This document shows, in pieces, positions 23,113-34,114 of a DNA stretch of 64,000 nucleotides. The first letter of the stretch is position 1. Each line of letters starts with the position of its first letter. The DNA is from Linnemannia hyalina. Its lineage: Eukaryota; Mortierellomycota; Mortierellomycetes; Mortierellales; Mortierellaceae. Location of the stretch: positions 186,001 to 250,000 of the forward strand of contig JAHRHY010000022.1 of the NCBI GenBank assembly GCA_019671135.1. Reading direction: 5' to 3'. The position numbers were made by a program, and so were the translations under genes. A model generated the notes under the pieces. The model saw only the letters and a list, made by a program, of their open reading frames with translations. It was not told the DNA's origin and did no database searches.

Positions 23113-24797
23113 AATAAAAAAAGATGGTAATGGTGTCTTCTTCTAGGGACGTGATCAAACACGTTCTGCAATCATACAAAAATGGATCTTGTCTCTGTGT
23201 CCCATCACATTTTGTTATGCCCGGGTGGACATGCGCGTATCGCTACCCATTTCTTCATTTTTAGAGCGCGTTTGATGAAGACAACCACAGGTACACAAAT
23301 AAACATTGTTTTCATTTGCACTTTTTTTCCTGTGTGTTCTTGTCAAACCTTTGGCGAGCCCTGAAGGCCTTTTCTCCTAGAGAATCAAGAAATGGGTCAC
23401 ACTAATGACGAGCGCTGGTGAGCTGACTGACAACGTAACTAGACTAACTGCCGCAACAGTGGTGCATGAGAAGCACATTTTTTCAAATTGCGAGTTTTTA
23501 CGAGGATGACAGCATGACGACGGATGCGTTAGTGAGTAATCATTTGCTCCCATGCATGCGAACGGGTTTTCACAGCCCCAGTTTTCTAAATTGGGAATAT
23601 ATTGCGTCTACAGCACCCGCGGCGTTGCCGAGTCTCCCGAGAGCCAAGCGTTGATGGGTATCGAATATAGGATCTCGACGCCGCTGTGGGTGGGAGAAGA
23701 GGTGTGTGGCGGAAAGAGAAAAACACACGATCGGGTTCAAAAACCTAACACCTATCTGGTATGCGATTCAATTGGTCCGTAGCACTTGTGTTTTTTAAGT
23801 TGGGTCTTTTGCTGGAATGGTACCCCTGAGTGATTAAGCGGAATTCCTGAGCCGATCTCTGTACTATGTGCTGTTTTAATGGCCTGAAGAGAGAGAAAGA
23901 TGAACTTCTTTCTCACTACACTCATTCATCGCTTATTCTTCACATTCAAACGGTCTTCTGGCTACTCTCAAAAACAGGGTACAGATCATTCGCACTTTCA
24001 TGATGTTTATTGTTCTCTTGCATTGATACTCCTGTACGGTTGTAGCCTGTCAAACCCTTTTTTATTCATTTCGTTTCCTTCCTTTCCCTGAACGAGATTT
24101 CGAGTCCTCATGCCTTCTTCTCAACTGAGGCGCTTTTTCTTCATCTTTTCGTCTTTCATCGCCTTCCTCCTTTTCCTTCTCGTCCTCCTCTTGTCAACCA
24201 TTCGTTGATTTATCCGTCTCCCGATCCTTCCTTCTGTTCACTTGTCTCCATGTCTTTATTGAAAAAATTGCTCACAAGAAAATCAACAACGGTAAGGTAC
24301 GCACAAACGAAACCCGGACTCGATGAAAAGATCGCTCAAGTCACGCGAACCCGAGGGATAGCGAAATAAAGTGCGCAATCCAGACCCTTTTTTTTGTTGT
24401 TGTTTCTATTCCTATTTGAGCTAGTGGAAGACACCATAGCACACTCTTCTTGCTATGATGGGTGATTATTTGTTTGTTTGTTTATGTTTGTTGTTGGTTG
24501 TCTTTGATGCACAATTTAATTTCATCAACGGGCTTGTTCCTTACCCTTGCTTCTGTGTAGAAGCACGTTTCTCTGTTGGTTCTGTCCCATTCCTCTTCTC
24601 TTCTCTTCTCCTCATCTGCTCTTCTTTCACTAATTTTTCTTTCAATTGTTGTCATGCTCGAAAAGAAAAACTGCAACGGGAAGATAGATAGAGAGAACGC
24701 AAAAGAGATAAACAGTGGAGAGAGTGAAAGCAAAAGACTTGTGCCCTTGTGGCACATCATGAAGCAAAGATACTACAAAGCAGTAGATGGTCTGCTC

Positions 24798-24827
24798 TTT
24801 GTTTGTTTGTTTGTTTGTTTGTTTGTT
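24798..24827 (+). repeat. (GTTT)n microsatellite
   Basis: About seven tandem GTTT units lie shortly upstream of the GAGAGCAATTG element of protease gene 3. Confidence 0.9.
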
Positions 24828-24874
24828 GTGTTTCCCTGGCAAAGACAATACCAGGGAGAGTCTAAGAAAAATGT

Positions 24875-25292
24875 GAGAGCAATTGAGCGCACACAACGAT
24901 GCTCACCTTGACTTGTCTTGTTAGCTTGCTTGGCTGTTTAATAATTTCGCTCTGGTGTTTACCCATTCAACATTGTCCGTTGGGGATGCATGCTCTACTC
25001 TCCCTGGATCGTCTCTCCCCCTCTCCCATCTCATACCCCTGGGCAAAGTTGTTCCCTTGACTGCATTCAACGGTCAATCCACGGAAGCCTTTTAGGTGGA
25101 GTATAAATACTCTTCATGTCCCCATTTTTTTGGGGTTTTTTCTTTGCCTTTCAGGACCCTTTACCCTTACCCTTACCCTTACCCCTCTCTCTTCCTTTTC
25201 CATTCCCTCGCCCCTCCATCCTCCTTCACTCCCTCCTCCCTCCCTCCCTCTCTTCTTTTCATACTTTCATACCCCCTCACAGTCTTTGACAG
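24875..25292 (+). promoter_or_regulatory. Promoter region of protease gene 3
   Basis: GAGAGCAATTGAGCGC lies at 24875-24890, TATAAATA at 25102-25109 (231 bases before the ATG), and CATACCCCCTCACAGTCTTT at 25268-25287. The leader also carries four CCCTTA units near 25160 and a pyrimidine tract from 25190. Confidence 0.6.
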
Positions 25293-25332
25293 ACCATCCC
25301 TTCTCATCTAACAAGCAAAATACAACCAAAAA

Positions 25333-28041
25333 ATGAAGGTCTTCGCTATTATTTCAGCCCTCGCAGCGGCCACCCTGGTCTCTGCAGGCAAGTTCCACAT
25401 CCCCAAGGGCGCCAAGTACGACCTCCAACCCAACGGCTACATCATCCAATACCAGGACAGCGTCTCCCGTTCCAACGCCCACTCCAACCTCAAGAAGCAT
25501 GCCATCGACTACAAGGTCCGTAACGAGTACGATGTCTTCAACGGTGCTGCCATCACCGTCACGTCTGACCATGACGGTGATGCACTTGCTGCCGTCCCCG
25601 GTGTCAAGCACGTCTGGCGCATCCAGCGTTACTCTGTCCCCAAGACCACTAGTAACAGTGGAAAGGTTGATGAGGCCAACTCTGTCCACCATATGACCGG
25701 TGTTGATGCCGCCCACAAGAAGCTCAAGTTGACCGGAAAGGGTGTCAAGGTCGGAATCATTGATACTGGTATCGACTACAAGCACCCCGCCTTCGCTGCC
25801 GCCGGTGCCACTGAGGGATGCTTCGCTCGCTATGGCAAGAGCTGCCGAGTTAAGCATGGTTGGGACTTTGTCGGTGATGCCTATAACGGTGACACTGTGC
25901 CTGTTCCTGACTCTGACCCTATGGATTGCCAGGGTCACGGTACCCACGTCGCTGGTATTGTTGGTGGTAACGCCTCTAACATCAAGGTCGGCCCTAAACC
26001 TGTTGTTCCCTGGGTTGGTGTCGCTCCTGATGTTACTTTTGGCGCCTACCGTATCTTTGGATGCTCGGGTTACACTAACACCGATGTCATCCTCGCTGCT
26101 ATGGAGATGGCCTTCAACGACGGCATGGATGTAAGTACTACTTTATTCGTTGGTCAATGGGTTGTACATAATTGTCCCTTTTTTTACTAACGCCACCAAA
26201 AACACACCATCCTTCGTTCTGAGTAGATCATCAACATGTCCTTGGGTGGTGGATCTGCATACAAGGAGAACCCCACCGCGGTCCTCGCCGACAAGCTCGT
26301 TTCCTTCGGCATGAACGTCGCCGGTGCTGCCGGAAACGACGGTACCGAGGGTGTTTGGATGGTCTCCGACACTGGTCTCGGTGAGACCTCCACTTCGGTC
26401 GCTTCCTTCGATAATGCCTACGGTGCCTACTACACCGTTTCTTATGCCGGTGGCAAGTACCCCTACAACTTCGCATCTGCCTGGGGTAAGGCCATTAGCC
26501 TCCCTGCCTCGGCCACCTTGTTCCCCCTCTTCGACAAGGCTGGCGTCCTTCAGGATGGATGTGACGCAAACGCCTACAAGGGCCTCGATGTCAAGGGCAA
26601 GGTCGTCCTCGTCCTTGGTGACTACTCTCGCTGCGGCTCCGTTGCACGTGGTGAGGTTGCCAAGACTGTCGGTGTTGCTGGTCTCCTTGCTGCCTCCACT
26701 CCCTTCGGCATGACCAACTTGGCTGGTGCTCCTGGTTTGCCCATGGCCTCGATCGAAAACCGTGCTGGCGAGGCTCTCCTTGCTGCCTACAAGAAGAACC
26801 CTAAGAACGTCCTTACCTGGGCCAAGGATCCCTCGAGCGTCAAGGTTGAAGGTGGTGGAGCCCCCGCCGATATGTCTTCCTATGGTCTTGATGGTGATCT
26901 CCGCTCTAAACCCGATATTGGAGCCCCCGGTGGAAACATCTACTCTTCCTACCCTCGTGCCAAGGGTTCGTACGCCCTCTTGTCGGGTACCTCCATGGCC
27001 ACCCCTTACTACGTCGGATCCCAGGCTTTGTACTATGAGAAGACCAAGTCCAAGCCCAACGGTGTCGACATCCGCCGTGTCTTCAAGAACACTGCTACTA
27101 TCTCCAAGGACTGGGGCTCCAAGACCTACGTCTCTGCTGCCAAGCAGGGTGCCGGTTTGATCAATGTCTGGAACGCCTTGACCACCACCACCCGCCTCTC
27201 TCCTGACCGCCTTGACCTCCTCGACTCTGACAACTTCCAAGGAGTCCAGAAGATCACCATTAAGAACATTGGCAAGAAGACCGAGACCTACACCTTGTCC
27301 CACGTTCCCGCCGATGCTCTGAACTCTTACTCCAAGGGCAACTCGTGGCCCCACGCCAAGCCCATCATCGAGGCCGACCATGCTACCGTCAAGTTCTCTG
27401 CCAACAAGGTCAAGATCCCTGCTGGCAAGTCTGTCAAGGTCACCATCACGTTCAAGGAGCCCAAGGCTGGTAATGCGAAGCATTTCCCTATTTACTCTGG
27501 ATACGTCGTCGCTACCCCCTCTCGTGAGGATTCCCCCGCTGTCCATGTTTCTTACATCGGTCTCAAGGGTTCCGTCAAGAAGGTCCCAATCATGGACAAG
27601 GACTCCGGCCTCCCTCTCCTTGCGGTCCGCAACGAGAAAGGTGAGCTGTCCGAAGTCTCTGGCAAGAATTACGCCTTCAACTACAAGACGGCTGCCCCCA
27701 CCGTCATTGTCCGCTTCGCCTCCCACACCCCCAACTTCACCATCCGCGTCCACCACCCCACAACCAAGGCGTTCCTTGGATACATGGTCTCGGGGCAATC
27801 TGGTACTGCTCACTTCCCCACTGGCCGTATGACCGACCTGGACAGCGAGGGCGAGCTATCCCTCGCGGTTTTTGATTGGCATGGAATGGTTCTTCCTAAA
27901 GATGTTCCTGGTGAGAAGCCCGTCTTCCTGGCTCCCAGCACGTATACCCTTATTGTTGCCTCGCAGCAAAAGTTGACCAAGGGTGCTTACCCTGCCGACT
28001 TTGAGGTCTATAACTTGGGCAATGTCATCATCTCTGCTTAA
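25333..28041 (+). CDS. Secreted subtilisin-like serine protease 3, 870 aa, two exons
   Basis: Exons are 25333-26130 and 26227-28041, with donor GTAAGT and acceptor GAGTAG. Signal peptide to about residue 18; I9-like propeptide; S8 domain with D144 (IIDTGIDYKHP), H202 (QGHGTHVAG), Asn in AAGNDG and S522 (SGTSMATP); PA-type insert; beta-rich C-terminal region ending KLTKGAYPADFEVY. It should be secreted and act on extracellular protein. Compared with copy 2, the region 26305-26665 differs by one base, whereas the C-terminal 130 residues are clearly diverged. A 556-codon frame on the opposite strand is a shadow of the C-rich third positions. AATAAA lies near 28135. Confidence 0.94.
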
Positions 28042-28776
28042 ATTTAGAGCGTGTGTTTTCTGCACTCTGAGATGTTCACCTACATTCTCATACCCCTCCC
28101 CCCCCCCCCTTCCCTTTCCTTTTCTCTCAAAAGTAAATAAAAGCTTTTCCTTTGTTCTCTCCTTCTGTAAAAACATCACAGAAAAATCATCTAAGGCCCC
28201 CTTCGTTTTGTGTACATTCTTGAAGTACTTCCGGGATCAAGTGTAGAAAGTAGGACGAGGAAGAGGAGTTATGTCCCCCCTTTTTTTTGGCGGGAATGTT
28301 TTGACGTGGTACAATAAAGTATCTCTACTCTATGAGCAACCACACAACATCGCGAATCCTATATATATTTTTTTTGTGGGCGTTGCTCCCCTATCTTACC
28401 TCTTACCTCTTACCTGGCCCATGTGTGGGAAAAAAGAAGGGAGGGATTGTCAAGAACCCCCCCCCCCAAGTCGAAAAGGGTTTATCAGGGGCTGGCTCGC
28501 TGGCTGGCTTTCAATTATCCACCAACCCAAAGAAAATTCACACGGAATTTACTTGAGAGGAAAAGGTGGAAGAATTGGTGGAAAGAAATGGAAGAAAAGT
28601 GAGGCAGGGAACATGGGGGGGGGGGGGAGGACCATTCCTTTTGCTCCTCTCTTTTGCTTCATTGAACTTTTGCAGTTGATCCTCCCATACGTCGTCTTGT
28701 ATCCCGCATACACATGGAATGGAATGTTTGTGAGCCTCACAACAACATCATTTTTTTTTTTCATTTTTCCGACTCG

Positions 28777-28815
<39 letters not shown>

Positions 28816-29276
28816 TCTCGCATCTTCGTTTCTCCTTCACGTTCGTGGTTGTGATTTTTTTTTGTTTGGTTACTAATTGCTCACGAAGGAACGAGAGGAC
28901 AATTATGCCATTTTTCTTTTATCTCTCTCTCTCTCTCTTCCGTTTCGTCTCCACTCATGGAGCGAACGAGAGGAACGCAGAGAAACACTCTCAAAAAAAA
29001 CAACAATAAACGATCCTGCCATGCAGCCTAGCTAGCCAAACTCTGTAACCCAGCTGGCCACAATCTTAAACCCCCAATAAACAACCCAAAAAAAAAAAAA
29101 AACTTTGCTTCAATTGCACGTTCCAAAGAGTTTATCGACCCAATCTTTTTTATTTGGAGTCGCATTCATTCGAATCAACATAAACTCTATCTTTTTTATC
29201 ATTCAGATTCTTCTCATGTTCAATACTAGAACGAAAATAAATGGAAGAAGATGACAAAGACGTCGAAGACGGAGTA

Positions 29277-29308
<32 letters not shown>

Positions 29309-29787
29309 CGAGGGGAAAGACGGCAAGCCTGATGGTCAAACCGGCCTTTGCCTATACATTTCGGTCCGTCAATGTTTATCCTTGTTTTTTTCTCCAATCA
29401 TTTACTTTATTCCGTGCGAAGGTAACGATCTTCGAAATGAGAGAAGGGAGAGATCAAAGAAGGTTCAAGGATAGGAGAAGATTTTTTTCTTGCTTAACAA
29501 ACAAAAGGGGGGAGCATAAGCGAAGAGAAGAAAAAGGATGAAGAAGGAGTAGAGAGTAAGGAGGGATGAGAGAAAGGGGGTAGGAGTGAGATGGGATTAG
29601 TGGTATTGAGAGCAAGAAGTGAAAAGAATGGGATGGTGTCAAACACTTTGGTTTCAATCTACAGTACGTTTTTTTTGTGCATGGTATGCCTGTATGTTTG
29701 TGTGGATGAGTGGAGGGAATTTTATTTGTGTTGTGGTGTTGTTTTGTTTTTGTTGCTGTTTGATGTGGTTTCGGTATCGTAATGTAC
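28042..29787. other. Intergenic region rich in homopolymers
   Basis: No gene recognised. It contains C runs at 28098-28109 and 28457-28467, a G run at 28615-28627, a CT repeat at about 28785-28812, and A runs at about 29090-29102 and 29280-29308. An open frame of 201 codons from 28271 passes through these tracts and is not convincing. The right part (29715-29787) is the 3' side of the zinc-finger gene, with AATAAA on the minus strand at about 29721. Confidence 0.5.
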
Positions 29788-32700
29788 TCAATGGGTGAGC
29801 GTATGAGAGAGGATATCCTGCTTGTTGTCAAACACCATGGAACAGCCCTCCTCAAAGCACGGATACGGTGGTCGCGTCTTCAACGTGTTGTGCATCCACA
29901 GGTGAGACTCAAGTTCCTCTTGATCTGATAATTCGCAGATGCAGCCTTCCATCGTGCAAGGGATCTAACGTAGTACAAAACGAATGATACAAAGCTGTAG
30001 TTAGTAAACATTATCTCCTAGTCTTTTGTCATCATGTCTGCGCAAACAGTGCAAGAACTGTACCTTGGGGCGGGATGACTGGACTTTGACGGGGGACAGC
30101 GACGATGGTGGTGGTGATGAAACAGATGGGGCTGAGGGAACATTAGCAGAAGCAGTAGTAGCGGCTGGAGCATCAAAGGAGGACGAGGAGGGAGGTTGGG
30201 ATTGCAACCGTTCGTTGAGACACCCATGCTTGTACGCCGAGCGCTGACAATCAAACATCTCGCGGCACTGGTTGTAAGGACACGCAAACTGGTAGAGAGG
30301 GCTAAGGTCCTTATGGATCCTCGACTGATGATCCGTCAACTGCTTGCTGCCTGAATACACCTTCCCGCACCCGTCCACCAGACACTTCCACTCAAATCCC
30401 AGAGCCTGCTCCTCGTGGAGCTGCTTGTGTCGCTGCAACGTCAATGGGTTGGCCAAGATGGACTTACAATCGGGGTAGTCGCAACGGAACTCGACTCCAA
30501 TCAGACCCTTTTCGTGGTCAAGCACGTGGCGACGGACATAGTCTGTACTACCAAAGGTTGCCTTGCAGCCCTCGATCGGGCAGGGCAACCGCTCGCCAGA
30601 CTTGACTTGCTTGCACCGCAGCTCGTGTGCGCGCAAACAGCGGTGTGTTCCAAAGATCTTGCCACACCCGGGGACAGGACACTCCAACTGGATACCAGCA
30701 TCGCGTTCTGCATGGATCTGAAGATGATCCTTCAGACTTTTGGTCGTCGCCAGGATCTTGTCGCATCCGGGCCAGGTGCAGGGGAGCTTGCTTCCAGTCG
30801 TGAAGCTGGTGTGTCGATACCGATGACGGGCCAGACTCTCGAGTGACGTGTAGATGGACTTGCAATCTGGTTCCGAGCACGGGTATACCCTTGTCTCACC
30901 CGAACCGGCCCCAGATTCACCTTCATCAGAACTGACGCCCCCAAGTCTACCAGTAGACTTGCCTTTGTTACTACTCCGAGCGCGGTTAATGCTGTCGTTG
31001 TGGAATATCATCACGTCGTCCTCTTCCTCCTTCTTGGTCTTGACAGAACCGGTCACGGTCATGACAACATCCGGAATCTCGCCGGTAGCAATCTTGTTCT
31101 TGTTGACTTCTCGACAGACCCAGACATGACTGTCCAACTGGTTCTTATTCTGGAACTGAAGACGACATCCGGGTACAAGGCAGGAGTACCGCATCCCTTG
31201 CTTCACGCGCTTCCTGTCATGCGTGTAATCAGAGGGTGACCGGATGAGGCCATGCGCTTGTGATTGGTGCTGTTGATGTGTCTGCGCAGGCGTTGTCGTC
31301 GTTGTCGCAGTATACGACTGTGTGCAATCACGGAATGGAAGCTGGATCGAATCCCGTGGCTCTCGTGCAGGAGGCGCAGAAGCAGGAGCTGCAGCTGCAG
31401 CGGGAGTCTGAGAAGGAGCTTGGGAAGGAAGACGTTGTTGTCGGGCCTCGGCCGTTGTCGATCCCTTTGTAAAGGACAGGACAGAGTTCTCCTTGGAGAA
31501 GGAAAGAGCCGTCGTCGTCGTTGTAACTGCGGTTGCCCCTGAGGCGGCGGACTCTGCTGCTGCTGCTGCAGATACAGACGACGTCGAGGTGAAGGAGAGA
31601 GACGGGAGGAGAGAAGATTCAGGGGCACTGTTGGTTGAAAGTGTCGGCGAATGGGCTCTTGAAGAAGGATGGCGGTCTTCCATGGACATGCGTGCCATTG
31701 AGAGGTGTGGGGAGGTACGTGAAGGTGGCTCGTCGCTGTATCGATGTTGTGGGTGATACTGTTGATTGTACCGCTTGGAGGGAGGTTCGTCCATGATTTC
31801 GCTGTCAGAGTACCGTGTTGCGTCGCCTTGTCGTCGGATGCGGTTTGCGTCAGAGGAGGCTGTGGAGCGTGAGGATGAGTGGTGACGGTAGCTGAGGTGA
31901 TGTGGCTGTTGTTGGTGGTGCGGGTGCTGACTAAAGGCAAGGTCAGGTGAGACAGGTTCATAGGCAATCGAAGGGGAGGTGGAAGTGGATGAGGAGGAAG
32001 AGAACCGTGGTTGTGGAGCATCTGAAGGAGAATGTCCCGTGGTTGCTGTGGATACAGTAACAGAGGCTGTTTGAGAAGTGGTGGTGGGGTGTGATGCGGG
32101 TTGGGTGATCTGGGGTGAGGCCGATAAAGTGGATGGTGGTGCGCCTGAACTGACTGATGTAGATGGTGGTTTCTTGTTGGTGTCATTGATCATGCCTCTA
32201 CCCCTGTTGCTGCTGATGCTGAGTCGAGCGCAATCATGAGACGAACGGACGGGAGAAGGCGAGGTGTGCCACTGGTCTGCGTCGACAGGGCCGTTGGAAT
32301 GATACCGTGGATGTTGTGATTGTTGTTGCTGCTGTTGCCGTTGTTGCTGTTCGTGTTGAAGAGGAGAACGTCGAAGTTTACCGCTGTGCTTGTGCTGAGG
32401 GTGGTGTGATGGGTACGTGAGATGGTGAGGGTCGCGAGCATGGAGCCCGACACGTACCGGAGGATAGGGATATGCCTATGAGAAGGGTTAAGGGATGGTG
32501 CAAGGGAGGGTATTGCAGGATGTAAAGATACAGGAGGGAAGGGAAAAAAAAGAGGAGGTTCAGAGGCAGGGGGGTCAGTGCACGAACAAGGCATGAGCTC
32601 GCATGGCATGGTCTTTCGGGTAAAAAAAAAAGGAAGGGAAAAAGAGGGGACCAAATGTGAAATGATGCAATACTGGAAACGAATATTTAGGACACAATCA

Positions 32701-34114
32701 ATTCAGTCAGGATTGACAACAAGCTCTCAATCAGATGAGCGGATGATCTCCAAAATCAAAAAGAAAGATGAGGCTGGGTTGGGCTGGGTTGGTGAACTGC
32801 GGAGTCTGGACGCTTTCTTTGATCAAGAAGGAAAAAGGGGTAGGGATTGGAAAAAACAAGGGACAAGAAACGCAAATGTTGTGGACATTAAGAAAAGCAA
32901 GGGGGGGTGGAGGGACGATCGGACAAGTAGAAGGAAGTCGAGTACGAGGGTGAAAAAGATAAAAACGTCGATGTGGTGGTTGATTGAGTCGGAGAGGGCG
33001 AGGATCGGTTGGCATTGCCGAAGGACAACAACAAAAAAAAAAAAAAAAAAAACTTTCTTTTCTCAATTTAATACAAACTCCAAGAGGTCGGCTCCAGGAT
33101 CGAAAAGAAGAGCGAGATGGATGGATTGAGAGAGGAGGAGGAGAGGCGCGAATGAGGGACGGAGAAAGAAAAACGGACAGGAGTCGAGCAAAGTAACGTA
33201 AGGAAAGCAATGGGTAGGAAGGAAGATAGGAAAAGGAGGGATGCAGCGGAGGAGGAGGAGGTACGGAAGGAAGGGGGAGAGAGATGAAAAGAGGGAAGAT
33301 CATTGGCAATGCACAAAAAAGGGATGAAAATGATAATGATGTTATTATTTTTCTGAACAGGATAATATAAAACCAAAGAACATACCTTTGAAGAGGGCAG
33401 CGAGGATGATGCGGATAACGACGGAGGGGAATAAAGAGCGTTCGGTGTTTGCTTGCCACGTTCCTGGTGGGCTGTTGTCGTGAAATAAAACGAAGCCTTT
33501 TGGGCGCGCTGCAGTGCTTCCGACGTCGTACGGGCTGAGGTGTGGTACTGGTGTGTGTGCGGATGCTGCTGCTGGTGCTGCTGCAGAGCCAGGATCGCCC
33601 TCTTTTTCTCTTCGTCGTGCTGTTGTGCTTGTTGTCTTTGTTGTTGTTGTTGCGCGTGTACTTGTTGGTGTGCTACCTGCTGTTGCTGCTGTACAAGACA
33701 CTGCTGACGCTTAATGCTTCCGAGTTCATCTTGGCTCCATTCGTAGTCAGGGTTGTAGGGGGATTGTCTGTGTTGGTAGTGGTATTGTTCATTGGGCTCG
33801 ATAAGGTCAGAGCGGGAGAGTTGTTCTTGCTGACGACAAAGGAGTTGAGGCTGGGGCTGCTGTTGTTGACGGCGAAAGGCTTGTTGTTTATGCAAGTAGA
33901 GTTGTTGTTGTTGTTGTGCCTGTTGGTGCGCCTTTTGTTGAGTGTGGTGGAAGGAAGGTTGGGAATGAGAGTTAGGAGGAGAAGGGTGGGAGTGTTGAAG
34001 AGGAGGAAGGTGAGGATGGCGATGATGTGTCGGAGGGAGGGAGTGGTGGAGGTGAAGGGGATGCTGCTGATCCTTTGGATATGATCCCCGTTGTACGGAA
34101 TGTGCGGTCGCCAT
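29788..34114 (-). CDS. Poly-Q ten-finger C2H2 protein, 1105 aa, three exons (reconstructed)
   Basis: Exons on the minus strand read 34114-33386, 32475-30064 and 29964-29788, all phase 0. Donors are GTATGT and GTACAG; acceptors are TTCTCATAG and CGTTAG. Exon 1 encodes an H/Q/P-rich region with several glutamine runs. Exon 2 opens with a further Q-rich stretch that has no start codon of its own, which is why I join it to exon 1 over a 910-base intron. It then encodes eight C2H2-like fingers from about residue 675 (CLVPGC, CSEPDC, CTWPGC, CPVPGC, CPIEGC, CDYPDC, CLVDGC, CPYNQC). Exon 3 adds two more (CTMEGC...H..H and CFEEGC...H..H) and ends the protein. Fingers 1, 4 and 8 use C at the last position. 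Presumed nuclear DNA- or RNA-binding regulator; the many C-x4-C fingers recall TFIIIA. The long first intron is the least certain part; without it the protein would start at 32193. Confidence 0.78.

Larger units (their letters stand above)
22967..24874. other. Intergenic region between protease genes 2 and 3
   Basis: This holds a CT microsatellite (23064-23107) followed by CAATAAAAAA near 23113, the likely 3' end of gene 2, and a GTTT repeat at 24798-24827. No gene recognised; short open frames near 23466-23780 have no known match. Confidence 0.45.

Noticed and set aside
23730..23760. Possible tRNA T-arm (GGTTCAAA)
   Set aside because: The flanking bases do not form the required stem and no D-arm or acceptor stem is found.
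25157..25192. CCCTTA repeats looking like telomere sequence
   Set aside because: The G-strand unit is GGGTAA, not the fungal telomere GGGTTA, with only four units inside a promoter leader.
26143..27813. 556-codon open frame opposite protease gene 3 (and a 292-codon one opposite gene 2)
   Set aside because: These mirror the C-rich third codon positions of the sense genes; the repeats of V, G and L-rich words follow the sense codons, and no family is recognised.
28271..28876. 201-codon plus-strand frame
   Set aside because: It runs through homopolymers and a CT repeat (giving long L/S and F runs) and has no recognisable domain.
32190..32654. 154-codon minus-strand frame overlapping the zinc-finger exon 2
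   Set aside because: It is in another frame, and the frame in phase with the fingers stays open through the same region up to a good acceptor.
33068..33385. Extension of the poly-Q frame past 33386
   Set aside because: After the GTATGT donor the translation becomes low-complexity S/L/F typical of intron sequence.
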